A stretch of 64,000 bases of DNA from Davidsoniella eucalypti (Eukaryota > Ascomycota > Sordariomycetes > Microascales > Ceratocystidaceae). Within the stretch, counting starts at the first letter, position 1. Each line of letters begins with the position of its first letter. Below the pieces are notes generated by a model. That model searched no databases, was not told where the DNA came from, and saw only the letters and a list, made by a program, of their open reading frames with translations. Shown one piece after another: positions 46,777 to 57,956 of this stretch. Position numbers and translations under genes: made by a program. The DNA is taken from assembly GCA_004009845.1 (NCBI GenBank), contig RMBW01000035.1:62001-126000 (forward strand), read 5' to 3'.

Positions 46777-48984
46777 GGTGATAGGAACTGTTGTGGCCAA
46801 GGAATATGGCGGCAATAGTGGGTGGTTGGTGGGTTGGTTGATTAGGCTGTGATGTTTTTTGGTGTTTATAATGAGGCGTTGTTGTAGGAGGGATAGTTCT
46901 GTAGCACTTGGACTGTGCCTGACGGAGTATAATAATTACTGTAGAGAGAGTGATAAAATTAAAGAAGGTATCCGAAACTAAAATGATAAGAATGATTTCG
47001 GACACCAAAATGATACAGAGAGAATGGAAAAAGAGATGGCGGAACGAAGCTACAATGATAATTTGGTTGGCTGGAGAAAGACAAGAAGTGCCAATAATTG
47101 TCGGCTATAGTCGAAACAAGAACAGGATTAAGAATAAGGGCGGCTACAACAGTGTAATTTTTTTTGGAGTAAAAAGACGATTTTAATGAAGAAATCTAGA
47201 TTTAGCAGCCGATCAGCTGCTCCTGGGCGATTTAGGCAAGAAGGCAGCTGCTTAGAGTAGTAGCCTGTACTTTAACCTCACACAAATTATGACGAGGGTC
47301 ACTAGATTAAAGGGCACAGCATGAACCGATACCGTGATGCCGAATTGGTCAGAGCATACATAAGAAGGAAAAAAGAATGGCAGGGGAGAAAATCAAGATA
47401 ATGGGCGCAATTCATCCCTCAAATGCACAAGACGACCTCGAAAAAAAAGCACACAAATATGACTTCATAGGCATCCGTGCCCCGATCTTGCAGGAAGATA
47501 CTTGAACTGTGAGCGCATGATTTTGCTATTTATTGAACTTGGCCAAGAATATTAGTTTTGTAGAGCTATATTCCTTGTTCCTTTGGCCAAGTTTACTGCA
47601 ATTTGTCGGGCATATATCGGCTAAAGTACATACATGAACAGTCTTTGCTTTGTGAGCCAACCAAACACATGATGTCCAGGAAAATACTGTGATGAGCTAA
47701 GGCTGAACTGCAAGTCTGTGTTTCTTTAGAAAGACGGTACTGGAAACGATAGACAAGTGATTTAACTGCATGTCTATTGTCGTCATGGCACTAGGCTGTG
47801 TTGGTATAAAAGCGGTGAAGATATGATATGGGCGATATGTATGCTACTTCAGCCCAGAAATATGCATAGCTTATATAGAAATATACACGACTCATTAATC
47901 ACGAGGCAGATCAGGGGGGCTTTCGAGCCTTGCACGAGTTCACCCTGGCTTAAACAAATTATATGCTCTAGTGTTGTATATGTCACGCTGACTGGCTATG
48001 AACTCGTATAGTGCTTGGGAGCCCGCATGCGGTGTCAAGGGGACTCCGTCAGCCCGTCCCGAAAAAAATCAACTAACTCCTCCTTTACTAACCTGGACAA
48101 AGATCGGCCCAAAACCTACGTTGTTACGGCCCTGCATACCGGACCAAGTTGTTCAGGTTTCCATCCACTCATCTATCTATTAGCCAACTTGTAAAATGGC
48201 TATGGCCTGGCATTGGCTGTACTATCCGTGAATGCTGCCCTCGTCTTGTCTCATCCCTCACCCCCCGTTGAGCCAGAGCCAGCACTAGAATATAGTACGT
48301 AGTATACTTAGTTGTAGTTCAGTTTGGGAACGTGGTAGTGGCAGCAAATCGGGCCTAGAAGGCTCCAAAGCTTGGACGCTAGAACCACCATAGAAAGTTA
48401 TTTTTTCACCTGTCATCCCATATTCAACGACGAAAATTCATGCCAACCAAACTATGGCTGTTGGCGACATGTGAAGATGATGACATAAGTATGTATATAT
48501 GTATGTATGTAGGTAGTAGAAGATAGTTTGTTTCTACATAGAAAAAAAGATGTTCCCTTTATGTATTCGTAATATGAACTGATGGCTAGCTAACAATGTC
48601 CCACTGATATTTAGGATGCAACCCGTTTGTTATAACTTGCGTGGGAAATATACTCGATAAGATCACGAACACTGCACATGACTAGACAAAGTAGAGCCCA
48701 TGAACCGTGAGACCGACCTGTAACGAAAAAAAACAAATACCAACGATGACCTTGTGTGCTTTTGCGCACTCCCGATTCCGTCCAACCTGAAATTACCACA
48801 GCCACCAGACCGTCTAACCACCATTACCTGCCTACAAAAGCCGTACCAACATACCCACCATATCAGTCCCATGGCCCATTGAAATGATGATTCGATTGAT
48901 CAAATGAGAGAGTGGTCACTTTAAGAACCGAAAAAGACGTTAAAATGGAAGGGGCGTTGTCAATGCGAAAAACGTGTTATGCAC
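46777..48984. other. Intergenic between Vam7 and EB1 genes
   Basis: Both flanking genes run leftward, so the left end is the Vam7 promoter and the right end is 3' flank of the EB1 gene. Only short frames are present. A GTAT-rich microsatellite lies near 48489-48511. I see nothing else. Confidence 0.55.
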
Positions 48985-50254
48985 TTAGAAGGTCTCCTGG
49001 TCATCGACGGGAGCATCCTCAGCGGGGATCTCAAAGCCCTCCTCGGTGGAGTATAGAATGGCTTGAATATTCTTGACCAAACCTTCCTCATCCTTCTCCA
49101 GTTCAGGGTCCAGCTCAACCGCCTGTTGGACAAGCAGCTCGATATCACGGAGCTTGCTGAAGTAGAAGTCACGTTCGCGCTCCAGACCGGCAACATTCTC
49201 CTTCAGTGCGTTGTTCTCCTGCTGCAAAACCGCAGAGGCAGCACCGCCAGTCTTCGAGCCGGCACGGGGAGCCATGGTAGGAGTGGTACCACCGGCTCTT
49301 CTAACACCGCCACCAGAAGAAACAGCAGCACGGCTGCTACCGCCAGCAGGAAGAGCACCGCCTTTCCGACGGGCAACAGCATCATACTCGTGATCGGGGA
49401 AGTTTAGGTCCCAGAACTTCTTGGTCCATTGTAGGAACTCGAGGTTGTCTTGCATTTTGCATTTGACGAGCTGCGTAACGGGAATTGGCTTATCGATTGC
49501 ATGCTTGGCGAAACAGTCTATAGTGAATTGCGAATCCAAATATTAGCAAGATAAAATAATACATTGAAGACACAAGGCTAAGCAGACATAGGCAGGCAAT
49601 AGTGACGAAAAAGAAGAACCAGAGTCAGGGGATGTGATTAAAGAGCACTTACTTTGCAATACTTTATAATTTTGTACATATGCGTATTCACTGTTCACAT
49701 TGAACTTGACGCGGGACATGGGAAGGTCCATGTAGATGCTATCGAAGACTTGGCACAAAGCGGCACTGTATTTGGCATAGTGTTAGTCGGGATCAGCTCG
49801 TCAAGTGATGAATTTGAAGCGATTGCTCGTGTTATTGTCCATGATTATTCTGCTAACTTGATAGATGAGGCAAGAAAATCGAGAGCTAGGCTGAAGCAGT
49901 CGCTAACAGTGGGAATTGGCGCCATTATGGACTATGTGCAGGCAAATAAATTTGCGTTCCATACAGATATCACAAGTAGCGCTATAGCGTTGTCATAGAA
50001 CTGGTGATGATCATGATAGACGATGCCGGAGCGCATGGCCAACGAAGCGGATGGAAGATTCTTCCAATCAGCCAAAGGTCAGAGCTCTCCTTTCCCCCAC
50101 TGCAGCCACAGCCTCGGCAGCGATAGAATAAATCAAAAGCGACAAACATTAGGGCTCAGCGCACTCACCCAGTACCGCACTGCTCAACCTTGGTGATGTT
50201 GAGCTGAAGCAGGTTGTTTAGCCATGCCACGAGCTCTTGTCTAGATTCGCCCAT
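48985..50254 (-). CDS. mal3: EB1-family microtubule plus-end protein
   Basis: Microtubule plus-end tracking protein, orthologue of Mal3 (fission yeast) and Bim1 (budding yeast); 243 residues. Exons on the - strand: 50254-50169, 49765-49653 and 49517-48985; introns of 403 and 135 bases; the frame closes exactly. The calponin-homology domain (about 1-125) reads MGESRQELVAWLNNLLQLN at the start and continues GTGAALCQVFDSIY across the first splice, then NYKVLQN across the second, and KCKMQDNLEFLQW, all diagnostic. A Gly/Ala/Ser/Arg-rich basic linker (about 120-165) follows. The C-terminal coiled coil and EB homology domain (about 165-230) carries FYFSKLRDIE and a hydrophobic patch that recruits partner proteins. 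The protein ends QETF rather than the EEY/F of animal EB1. Nuclear-encoded, cytoplasmic, needed for microtubule dynamics, polarity and spindle function in relatives. Confidence 0.95.
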
Positions 50255-51017
50255 CTTGAAAAGTTGGATACGATTGTTCGGCGTTTGGAGTCGATGTTGA
50301 CGTTGATGTGTAAGGAGGGGTTGTTTTGGTCGGTCGAGGAACACTGGCTGAGAAAAAAAAATGGCCTGGGCACCACACTAAGGGTCAAGCTTTCAGCCAA
50401 TCGGTTGTGCGATAACAGAAGGAATTATAGGTCCCTAGCAACGTAAAGCAAAAAGGGACTTGATATTCAACGCTACTAGATGCAAAGAAGACTACCAACA
50501 GAAACGGTTATTGGCAACGAAGAACTTCGCTCTAAAGGTAGCAAAGGTAGCACGCAGAGCTGATGAAGGGAGAGAGAAGGTGAGAAAGAAGGGGGGAATC
50601 AGAGATGGGAAAAGGGTTGAGAATAAGAGAGGATCTGAACTTTTGTCCTTGATCCAAGCTTAGCTAGTTATGAGGAAGGAAGCCATTCGAAGGCGTAAAT
50701 GAAAGCAAATCAGGGCCCCTAGCTGCTGCAATTACTGCAGTTGCTGCCAACCAGTTGGGATAGGGTGCTTGCTGCATGGGTGGACGAAAGGACCCCACAT
50801 AAACGGCTGCTCTCTAGCAGCCAAACAGCCGTTATCGATAACGACGCTCATCGCAAAAAAGTTATGTGGGGCCTAGAAAAAAGTTTGGGTCAATAATGAC
50901 GATAAGTCTAGCAGTAACTTTTTCTTCAGAGACTTGCTGCATGTTATAGCAAGTGGGTGTGCTTGACTACTTGCGCCCATTGTTTTTTATACATTCATTT
51001 TCACCATTTATTTCTCA
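50255..51017. promoter_or_regulatory. Divergent promoter region, EB1 and Drs1 genes
   Basis: 763 bases separate the start codons of the leftward EB1 gene and the rightward Drs1 helicase gene, so both promoters lie here. No clear TATA box; TTTTTTATACATTC at about 50983-50996 is a weak candidate on the Drs1 side. The middle is purine-rich on the + strand. No gene. Confidence 0.55.
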
Positions 51018-53458
51018 ATGGCTCCTTCCAAGCGTTTCCTCGAGGACGACTTCGTCCTGACCATCTCTGACAACGAGGACATCGGTCCCGAAGAGGAAAC
51101 CGAACTTCCTCCAGTCGCACCGCCTAAGAAGAAGACGGAGACAACCAAGAAGAGCAACAAGAATAACAAGCGCGAAGCTAATGCTGACGAGGAAGAAGAG
51201 GAGACTCCGGAAGGCATCTGGGGCAAAAACGACGATGACGATGGTGCCATGAACCCCGACTTTGAGTTCCTTCAAGGCGATGTGAAAGAACTACGTGATG
51301 AAGAGTTCGCTGGCTGGGGTTTCGACGGCGCAAAGAAGTCCATGAAGACCGAAAGCAAGGGCGTTGACCTAGACGATATTATCCGCCGTCGCCTGGCCAA
51401 GAAGGCCGCGAAGAATGGAACTACCCCCGCCGCCGACCACGCCGAAGTTACCGACGAAGACGAAGTCGCGAGCGACATGGATCTCGACCTCGAAGACGAC
51501 GAAGATGGTGTTTTAGCTGACGATGCCTTTGGCATGGGTGCTGAATCGAACGACGAAGACAACGAAGATAGCGAAGACGACAAGAAAGATCATGAGAGAG
51601 TTGACGAAGATGATGCTACTGCTTCCGACAACGACTCTGTGGCTACTCCCGTCGACCACCCTGATGATGACGGCGACGTGTCTGATTTCGAGCAAGAAGA
51701 GGACGTCGAAGAGGCTGCCAAGGCGGCTGCTTTCTTCGCACCTGAAGAAACCGCGGTCCCTGGTAGAAAAGACACCAGCAAATCTTTCCAAGCCATGTCT
51801 TTGTCTCGGCCTATTCTGCGTGGTCTGGCGGCCGTTGGCTTCACGAAGCCTACCCCAATTCAGAATAAGACAATTCCCGTTGCACTACTTGGCAAGGATG
51901 TCGTTGGTGGAGCCGTCACTGGTTCCGGAAAGACTGGTGCCTTCATTGTCCCTATTCTAGAGCGCCTATTGTACAGGCCAAAGAAGGTGCCTACGAGCCG
52001 TGTCGTTGTCTTGACTCCTACCCGTGAGTTGGCCATTCAATGTCACTCCGTCGCTGTCAAACTTGCCGCCTATACCGATATCAAGTTTACTCTAGCTATT
52101 GGTGGTCTAAGTCTTAAGGCTCAAGAAACCGAGCTTCGTCTACGCCCCGACGTCATCATTGCTACTCCAGGTCGTTTCATTGATCACATGCGCAACTCTG
52201 CTAGTTTCGCCGTTGATACTGTCGAAATTCTGGTTCTTGATGAAGCTGATCGTATGCTCGAAGACGGTTTCGCCGATGAGCTTAACGAGATTCTGAACAC
52301 TCTGCCCAAGAACCGTCAAACCATGCTTTTCTCTGCCACCATGACTTCATCCGTCGACAAGCTTGTTAGCATCGGCATGAACAGACCTGTTCGTCTGCAA
52401 GTTGATGCTCAGAACAAGACTGCTGGTGGTCTAGTACAGGAGTTCGTCAGATTAAGACCTGGCCGCGAGGAGAAGCGCATGGGCTACCTCATCTACCTTT
52501 GCAAGAACGTCTATCACGAAAGAGTAATTGTGTTCTTCCGTCAAAAGAAGGATGCCCATAGGGCACGCATCATTTTTGGCTTGCTTGGTCTCTCATGTGC
52601 TGAGCTGCACGGAAGCATGAACCAAACACAGGTATGTTTTACAATTTTGACATTCTCTCAAGACCTAGGTACTAACAATCAACACAGCGTATCACCAGTG
52701 TTGAAGATTTCAGAGATGGCAAGGTATCCTTTATGCTTGCTACTGATCTGGCCTCTCGTGGCTTGGATATCAAGGGTGTCGATATTGTTATCAACTACGA
52801 AGCTCCTCAAAAGCCTGAAATCTACATTCACAGAGTCGGTCGTACCGCTCGTGCCGGCCGTCGTGGTACTGCTTGCACTCTAGCTGCCGAGCCTGACCGT
52901 AAGGTTGTTAAGGCTGCTGTCAAAACCGGCAAGGCCCAAGGCGCCAAGATTGTTAGCCGTGTAATTGATGCTACGGACGCCGACAAGTGGCAAGCACAGG
53001 TTGACGACTGGGAGGATGAAATTGAAGAGATTATGAAGGAGGAGCATATGGAGAAGCAGATCGCCAACGTCGAGATGCAAGTGAAGAAGGGTGAAAACAT
53101 TCTCAAACACGAGGACGAGATTAAGGCACGCCCCAAGCGTACTTGGTTCGAGTCTGAGAAGGATAAGAAGGCAGCCAAGGTTGCAGGTCGCGAGGAGCTA
53201 AACGGCATCCGCGAGGCACTCAAGAAGAAACATGGTGGCAACAGATTGAGTAACAAGGACAAAAAGAAGCTTGACTCCAGGGCAGACCGGTCAGACGGCA
53301 TGTCTTGGAAGAAGGGCCGGGCAGAACGTGATGGCAAGGGCGCCGTGCTGAATCTGCCAAAGCAAGACAAAGCAAAGGTATCAAAACCCGCCGCAAAAGG
53401 TGGCAAGGTGAAGGGCAAGCCGAATAGTAAATCTGGTGGCAAAGGTGGTCGGAGATAA
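51018..53458 (+). CDS. drs1: DEAD-box RNA helicase Drs1
   Basis: ATP-dependent RNA helicase of 60S ribosome-subunit assembly (Drs1/DDX27 family), nucleolar in relatives. Two exons, 51018-52631 and 52688-53458; the 56-base intron has GTATGT, a TACTAAC branch site and CACAG; 794 residues. An acidic, Lys-rich N-terminal third (about 1-240) is typical of the family. Then the Q motif (FTKPTPIQ), motif I AVTGSGKT (Lys305), Ia PTREL, Ib TPGR, motif II DEAD (408-411), III SAT, and, past the intron, ATDLASRGLD (motif V) and HRVGRTARAGR (motif VI). The C-terminus is a lysine-rich coiled coil and basic tail (about 640-794), again usual for Drs1. All catalytic motifs are intact. It is divergent from the EB1 gene. 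Expected to be essential and constitutively expressed. Confidence 0.96.
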
Positions 53459-54322
53459 AAAGTCGCGGTAATACAAGTGAGTACTCAAATATCCAGCGAG
53501 TGTGTTGTTACAGAAGAACTCTAGATCACAGGCAGCTAAAAGTCAGGGTTCGGGCTCAGCGTCTACATATAAGAAAGTCATTTAGTAGCGAAATTTTACC
53601 TATAATCATCATTTTCTATTATATAATGTTTATCTTCATGTGTTTTATAAGTACAACATGACAAACTATATGTAAGGCAGCGATGGGAGCACAATATCAA
53701 GAGAGCACAGCTGTATTGTACATAAACCCTATATTGCGCTTTAAAAGGCGGTCGGAAGTGATTGGCCGCCTTGGCGCGGGAAGTGGGCCCGAGCAACCAT
53801 TTCGAGACAACAACAAACAAATACGACATCGCATTTCCTAACTATCTCACCAATTTTCATCTTTTAACCTCAAGATAACAAATTACTTGTGCCGTTGCTG
53901 GCTGTTTTTCTTTCTACTTAAATCCTGGCCTGGGTCGTTCCAAGCTATCGAGCATCATCGCTAGCTCCCGTGATCCTCGACTCGCTTCTCTTCCTACCAC
54001 TGCCGTCGTTACCCTTAAGCGCATCCTAGCCCGCCAATGCGCTTGAAGAAACTGTTGTTCACAGTGGCCGGGGATAGTTCTGTTGCTAGTTGAGGTAAAA
54101 ATCACCACCAAGAAAGGCCACAGAGCCCTTATCTTGATATTATCTATCAATGCTGCATGTCTAGCAACCGACTGGTTTTTGCGCACACGTTGCTTAAATT
54201 ATCCCCTGTATTGGCGCACACCAAAAGTCGCCGGGCCTTCCGATATATAACAAACACTTGCTCTTCCGACATCTTTACTCTTGACCATTCGCTCCAAGCT
54301 TCTCTAATCGTCCAATAAAGTT
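53459..54322. other. Intergenic between Drs1 and App1 genes
   Basis: 3' flank of the helicase gene and promoter of the App1-type gene. A TATATAA lies at 54244-54250, 73 bases before the App1 start codon, a plausible TATA box. No other feature seen. Confidence 0.55.
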
Positions 54323-56611
54323 ATGTCTTGGGCAGCCTTTGGCAGTAGGAGCACAAACAACGATGACGCCAATCCCGGTCAACGTGGCTATCGCCGGCAA
54401 ATGCTAGCGGCCATGGCGGGCAGCGTCTACCGTGCCGGCGCCTCCGCAGTTGGCGATATTCGTGATACTTATGCGCACTCTCGCGGCGCATGGGACTATG
54501 ATACCGCAGACATCCAATCTATGACTAGCGCATTCCCAGAAAGCGGCATTATCTCACATGGGCAAGAACACCTACTTATATTCCCGACCTACACGAAACG
54601 CCACGAAAAACCACCGCCTCAAAGGCAGTACACTGTGGATAGCGATGATTCGGCTTCGGCTGATATACGAGACGAAGACTACTGGCTTGTGGAGTGGGAG
54701 CAGTCCGCAGACGAGAACGCAGTCGTCGATGTTGATGTTCGTGGCTGGCTTTTCACACCACAAGAACCACCTCTCACAAAACGAATGCGCCTTATGGTCG
54801 CCCTTGCTCGGTCAATGTCTGGAATACCGATGACGAAGCAAGACCCCAATATGTCCTCGGAAGAAGTAGCGATAACTGCAGCCGAGATTGAGCGGTTGAA
54901 TGGTTCTATACGTAGGCCATCGAACGCAAGTTCTATCCAACCTATAGTGCGGCGTAATACGGCCAGTACAACGGCGTCGAGTATGATTGAAATGTCGCCC
55001 GAGGAAATCGCAGAGGCAAATAGAACGCTAATGACACGAATTTCACCTTTCTTGACGGCACCGGTGCCTAGAATACCACTTACTGTTTTCTTCTACAACG
55101 ACCATGTGTCTCAGCCCCGTATGTTGCGTACTGATGAGAACGGGCACTTTATTGCTCGTGTGGCTCTTTCGTTTGTCCCCACAAACATTCGTGTCATGGT
55201 CAGCGACCATCACAATAGTAGTGCTCTTAGTAAACAAATAAACGTCAACATGATAGATCCCCGAGGAATCAGTGTCATCAGCGATGTTGACGACACCATC
55301 AAGTTTTCCAATGTAGTTGGTGGGCCTCGTGAGATTCTGCGGAATACTTTTGTTCGGGATATGGACACACTATCTATTGAAGGCGTTTCGGAATGGTATG
55401 CTGCTATGGCAGCAATGAACGTCAACTTCCACTACTGTTCCAATAGTCCATGGCAAGTCTGGCCACTCCTCGCAGAATTCTTCAAGATTTCAAAGCTGCC
55501 ACAAGGCTCCATGCACTTAAAGCAGTACAACGGTATGCTCCAGGGAATGTGGGAGTCTGCGGCAGATCGTAAGCGGCCGTCACTGGATCGAGTCATGCAG
55601 GACTTTCCGCACAGGCGGTTTCTGCTTATTGGCGATAGTGGCGAGGCAGACTTGGAGTTGTACACCAAGTTGGCGGTATCAAATCCGCGCAATGTAATTG
55701 GCATCTTTATTCGGGATATAACGACACCTGAAACGGCACAAGATGCATGTGACCTAGGCCTCCTCAGGCGGCCCAGCGATATATCATTGAGGAAACCCAG
55801 TCTACCTACCTATCTGGCAACAGGTGCGCCCTCTGCATCTAGCTCGTCGATTTCTTTAGTTCCCCCACCTCCCCCGCCTTCGAGGGTCACGAAAACTGAA
55901 GATCTCCTGATAGACTTCTCAGATGAGCCTAATCCATCTAGCTCTCTTACGCTACCTCGTCCCGCCACTATGTCCCGAATAGACTCAACTGATGGGTCAC
56001 CTAAGAAATCGAAACCACCGCCTCGGCCTACAAAACCTGCCGCTTTACGTGGCCCTACCTCGGTCAATACTGCAGGTACAGCAGCATCTAGTGCAGCATC
56101 CCGGGATATCTCGTCGACAACAGGGCGGCCTCCAATATTAGCCAGGAAACCAGTCGGGTTGTCACACCAGTCTTCCATGCAGTCACTCAAGCCCAACCCA
56201 TATATATCCAATACAGATAGTCAGACTAGAGATTCCACATCTTCACGAACACCTCCACCCGCACCGCCTCCACGTCGTCGAGCAGCAAGCTCGCAGACCC
56301 CATCGTCTACATATCCCTTCCCAGTGTCCACACCTCCAATAAGCTCTGGAAATGCACATTCGCCTCATTCTTCTCATCCACATCTAACCCCAGCACTTGC
56401 ACCCATGGCTGCAATGACTAGTGCTGCAGCAGCTGCTGCTCCAGATGCTCCGACACCGGCTGCTATGATGCGCAAGGTAGAACTATGGCGTACTAGGCTC
56501 CAAGAGGCCCAGGTGTCATTGAATAGCCTCAATATACCATTATATACGTGGAGAAAAGGTGACGATGTGATTGAAGAAGCTATTGGTTTGATTAGAGCGC
56601 AGAAATGGTAA
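54323..56611 (+). CDS. app1: App1-type phosphatidate phosphatase
   Basis: Mg-dependent phosphatidate phosphatase of actin patches: converts phosphatidate to diacylglycerol at endocytic sites in yeast App1. 762 residues in one exon, starting at an ATG after TAAAGTT. The N-terminal half holds the conserved fungal App1 region. The catalytic domain (DUF2183, roughly 310-480) carries the HAD-type DxDxT motif as Asp321-Val-Asp323-Asp-Thr325 in SDVDDTIKFSN, followed by YCSNSPWQ and RRFLLIGDSGEADLE, which supply the remaining phosphatase motifs. The C-terminal 280 residues are disordered and proline-rich (PPPPPPS, PPRPTKP, PPAPPPRRR), suiting SH3-domain partners of endocytic patches. EDLLIDF at 526-532 resembles a clathrin-box peptide. 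No membrane segment. All key residues look intact. Confidence 0.93.
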   Translation: MSWAAFGSRSTNNDDANPGQRGYRRQMLAAMAGSVYRAGASAVGDIRDTYAHSRGAWDYDTADIQSMTSAFPESGIISHGQEHLLIFPTYTKRHEKPPPQRQYTVDSDDSASADIRDEDYWLVEWEQSADENAVVDVDVRGWLFTPQEPPLTKRMRLMVALARSMSGIPMTKQDPNMSSEEVAITAAEIERLNGSIRRPSNASSIQPIVRRNTASTTASSMIEMSPEEIAEANRTLMTRISPFLTAPVPRIPLTVFFYNDHVSQPRMLRTDENGHFIARVALSFVPTNIRVMVSDHHNSSALSKQINVNMIDPRGISVISDVDDTIKFSNVVGGPREILRNTFVRDMDTLSIEGVSEWYAAMAAMNVNFHYCSNSPWQVWPLLAEFFKISKLPQGSMHLKQYNGMLQGMWESAADRKRPSLDRVMQDFPHRRFLLIGDSGEADLELYTKLAVSNPRNVIGIFIRDITTPETAQDACDLGLLRRPSDISLRKPSLPTYLATGAPSASSSSISLVPPPPPPSRVTKTEDLLIDFSDEPNPSSSLTLPRPATMSRIDSTDGSPKKSKPPPRPTKPAALRGPTSVNTAGTAASSAASRDISSTTGRPPILARKPVGLSHQSSMQSLKPNPYISNTDSQTRDSTSSRTPPPAPPPRRRAASSQTPSSTYPFPVSTPPISSGNAHSPHSSHPHLTPALAPMAAMTSAAAAAAPDAPTPAAMMRKVELWRTRLQEAQVSLNSLNIPLYTWRKGDDVIEEAIGLIRAQKW

Positions 56612-57956
56612 GGGTAAATGTTGGAGACAAATATCGGAGATAATATTTGACGACATGATGACTTCAGTATAGATGTTCACTTAATTGACAAGCGTTGACT
56701 CATTTTATAAAAATAAAAAATATATTTTCAATATATTCAACAAAGCACTTCAATTTTCTCAACAGAAGGCTGTAGAAATGGGCTTAATAATTGTGGTAAT
56801 AAGTGGTCTATAAAAAAATAAAAAAATAAACCCCCCACCAAAATCAAGAAACAGATATTTTTCTAGTTCTTTCTCGTGGGTTGCCTCCAGTCGTCTGATT
56901 AATTTCTTTATCACGAACCCTTAAGTATAACTGGTAATTAGGGTCTATCAACGTCGTATTTCTTTTCCTTGATACAACCTTGAACTACAAACGAACAAGG
57001 CCTTTTTTGACAGCTCTGATTTTTGATAGGCTTGGTTGCTCGACCCAGGCGTTTGCTCGTTAAAGCCCAGACTTGACCAACTGTTGGCTTTAGTGGTACA
57101 TATGAATCATCAAACGGCTCCTTCAATAATCATATGTACCTTATTTTTTATTATCAGATAGGACGATCCGGAAGGCAACCCATATATGGAACTGTTCGTA
57201 TTTCGTGATAGTTTGTGTGAGCAGGTTGGCTGATCGGTTGATAAGGGCAATGCAACAACTAGCTTTACAGACAACAGGCCGCCTTTTTCTTTTGAATAGG
57301 GGTTCTTCGGAGATAATCTTGACAGCTTGAGACATCTTGTTCCCTCTCTTCTCTTATTCACTGCCAAAGACAATATCTTAGTGAAAGAAAAAAAGACTTA
57401 GACAGACCCCTGCTAGTTTTCGCGCCATGGAGTCATTTTGGGAGCTCGCTTGAGACTCTAATTTGCGAGTAGCTGGGCTGCTGTGCAAAAACTAGGACTC
57501 AATCCTATAAACTACAGGAAGTGATACGGTGGTAGCTAACCGATAAACTATAGACTAGTCTCACTTTTTTCTTCTTCTCTATATAACTGGGCGAAATGAG
57601 CCTGTTGGATGGGCTAGGGGCACCTGTTAATGGCTTGATTATCGTGAATTCAAAGGACAAGATGGATAAGAGCCCACGAGACAACCCAGGAGTTATCTGT
57701 TGCCACAAGAAGCTTAAAAATAAGCTTCTTCTTCCCATGGCTTTGATTTTCATTCCTTTCTGAAGAGTTCTTGTCTTCTCACCTTGTTGTTTTTGCTTCT
57801 ATTTCACTATCTTGGCAACGTCTTTCCTAGACATTGTACTAGATATCTCTAAATCTAGCCACAAAAAGTGGCCGCTTGCTCACTCGTTTCGCAGCGTCCT
57901 CGTCACATTCGTTAATTATTGCTGTTTGTTAATACTTGCTATACCATATCCTCATA
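56612..57956. other. Intergenic, promoter of secretory-pathway gene
   Basis: No gene seen. A TATATAA at 57580-57586 and a perfect hairpin at 57707-57730 lie upstream of the ATG at 57957. The left part is AT-rich 3' flank of the App1 gene. Confidence 0.5.
57707..57730. repeat. Perfect inverted repeat (10-bp arms, A4 loop)
   Basis: AAGAAGCTTA at 57707-57716, four A at 57717-57720, then TAAGCTTCTT at 57721-57730, an exact reverse complement. It lies 227 bases before the next start codon and downstream of a possible TATA box, so it may be in the transcribed leader. Confidence 0.7.

Noticed and set aside
49654..49998. 114-codon + strand frame across the EB1 gene
   Set aside because: It is antisense to EB1 exon 2 and intron 1, and its start region is the complement of diagnostic calponin-homology coding sequence. 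No motif of its own.
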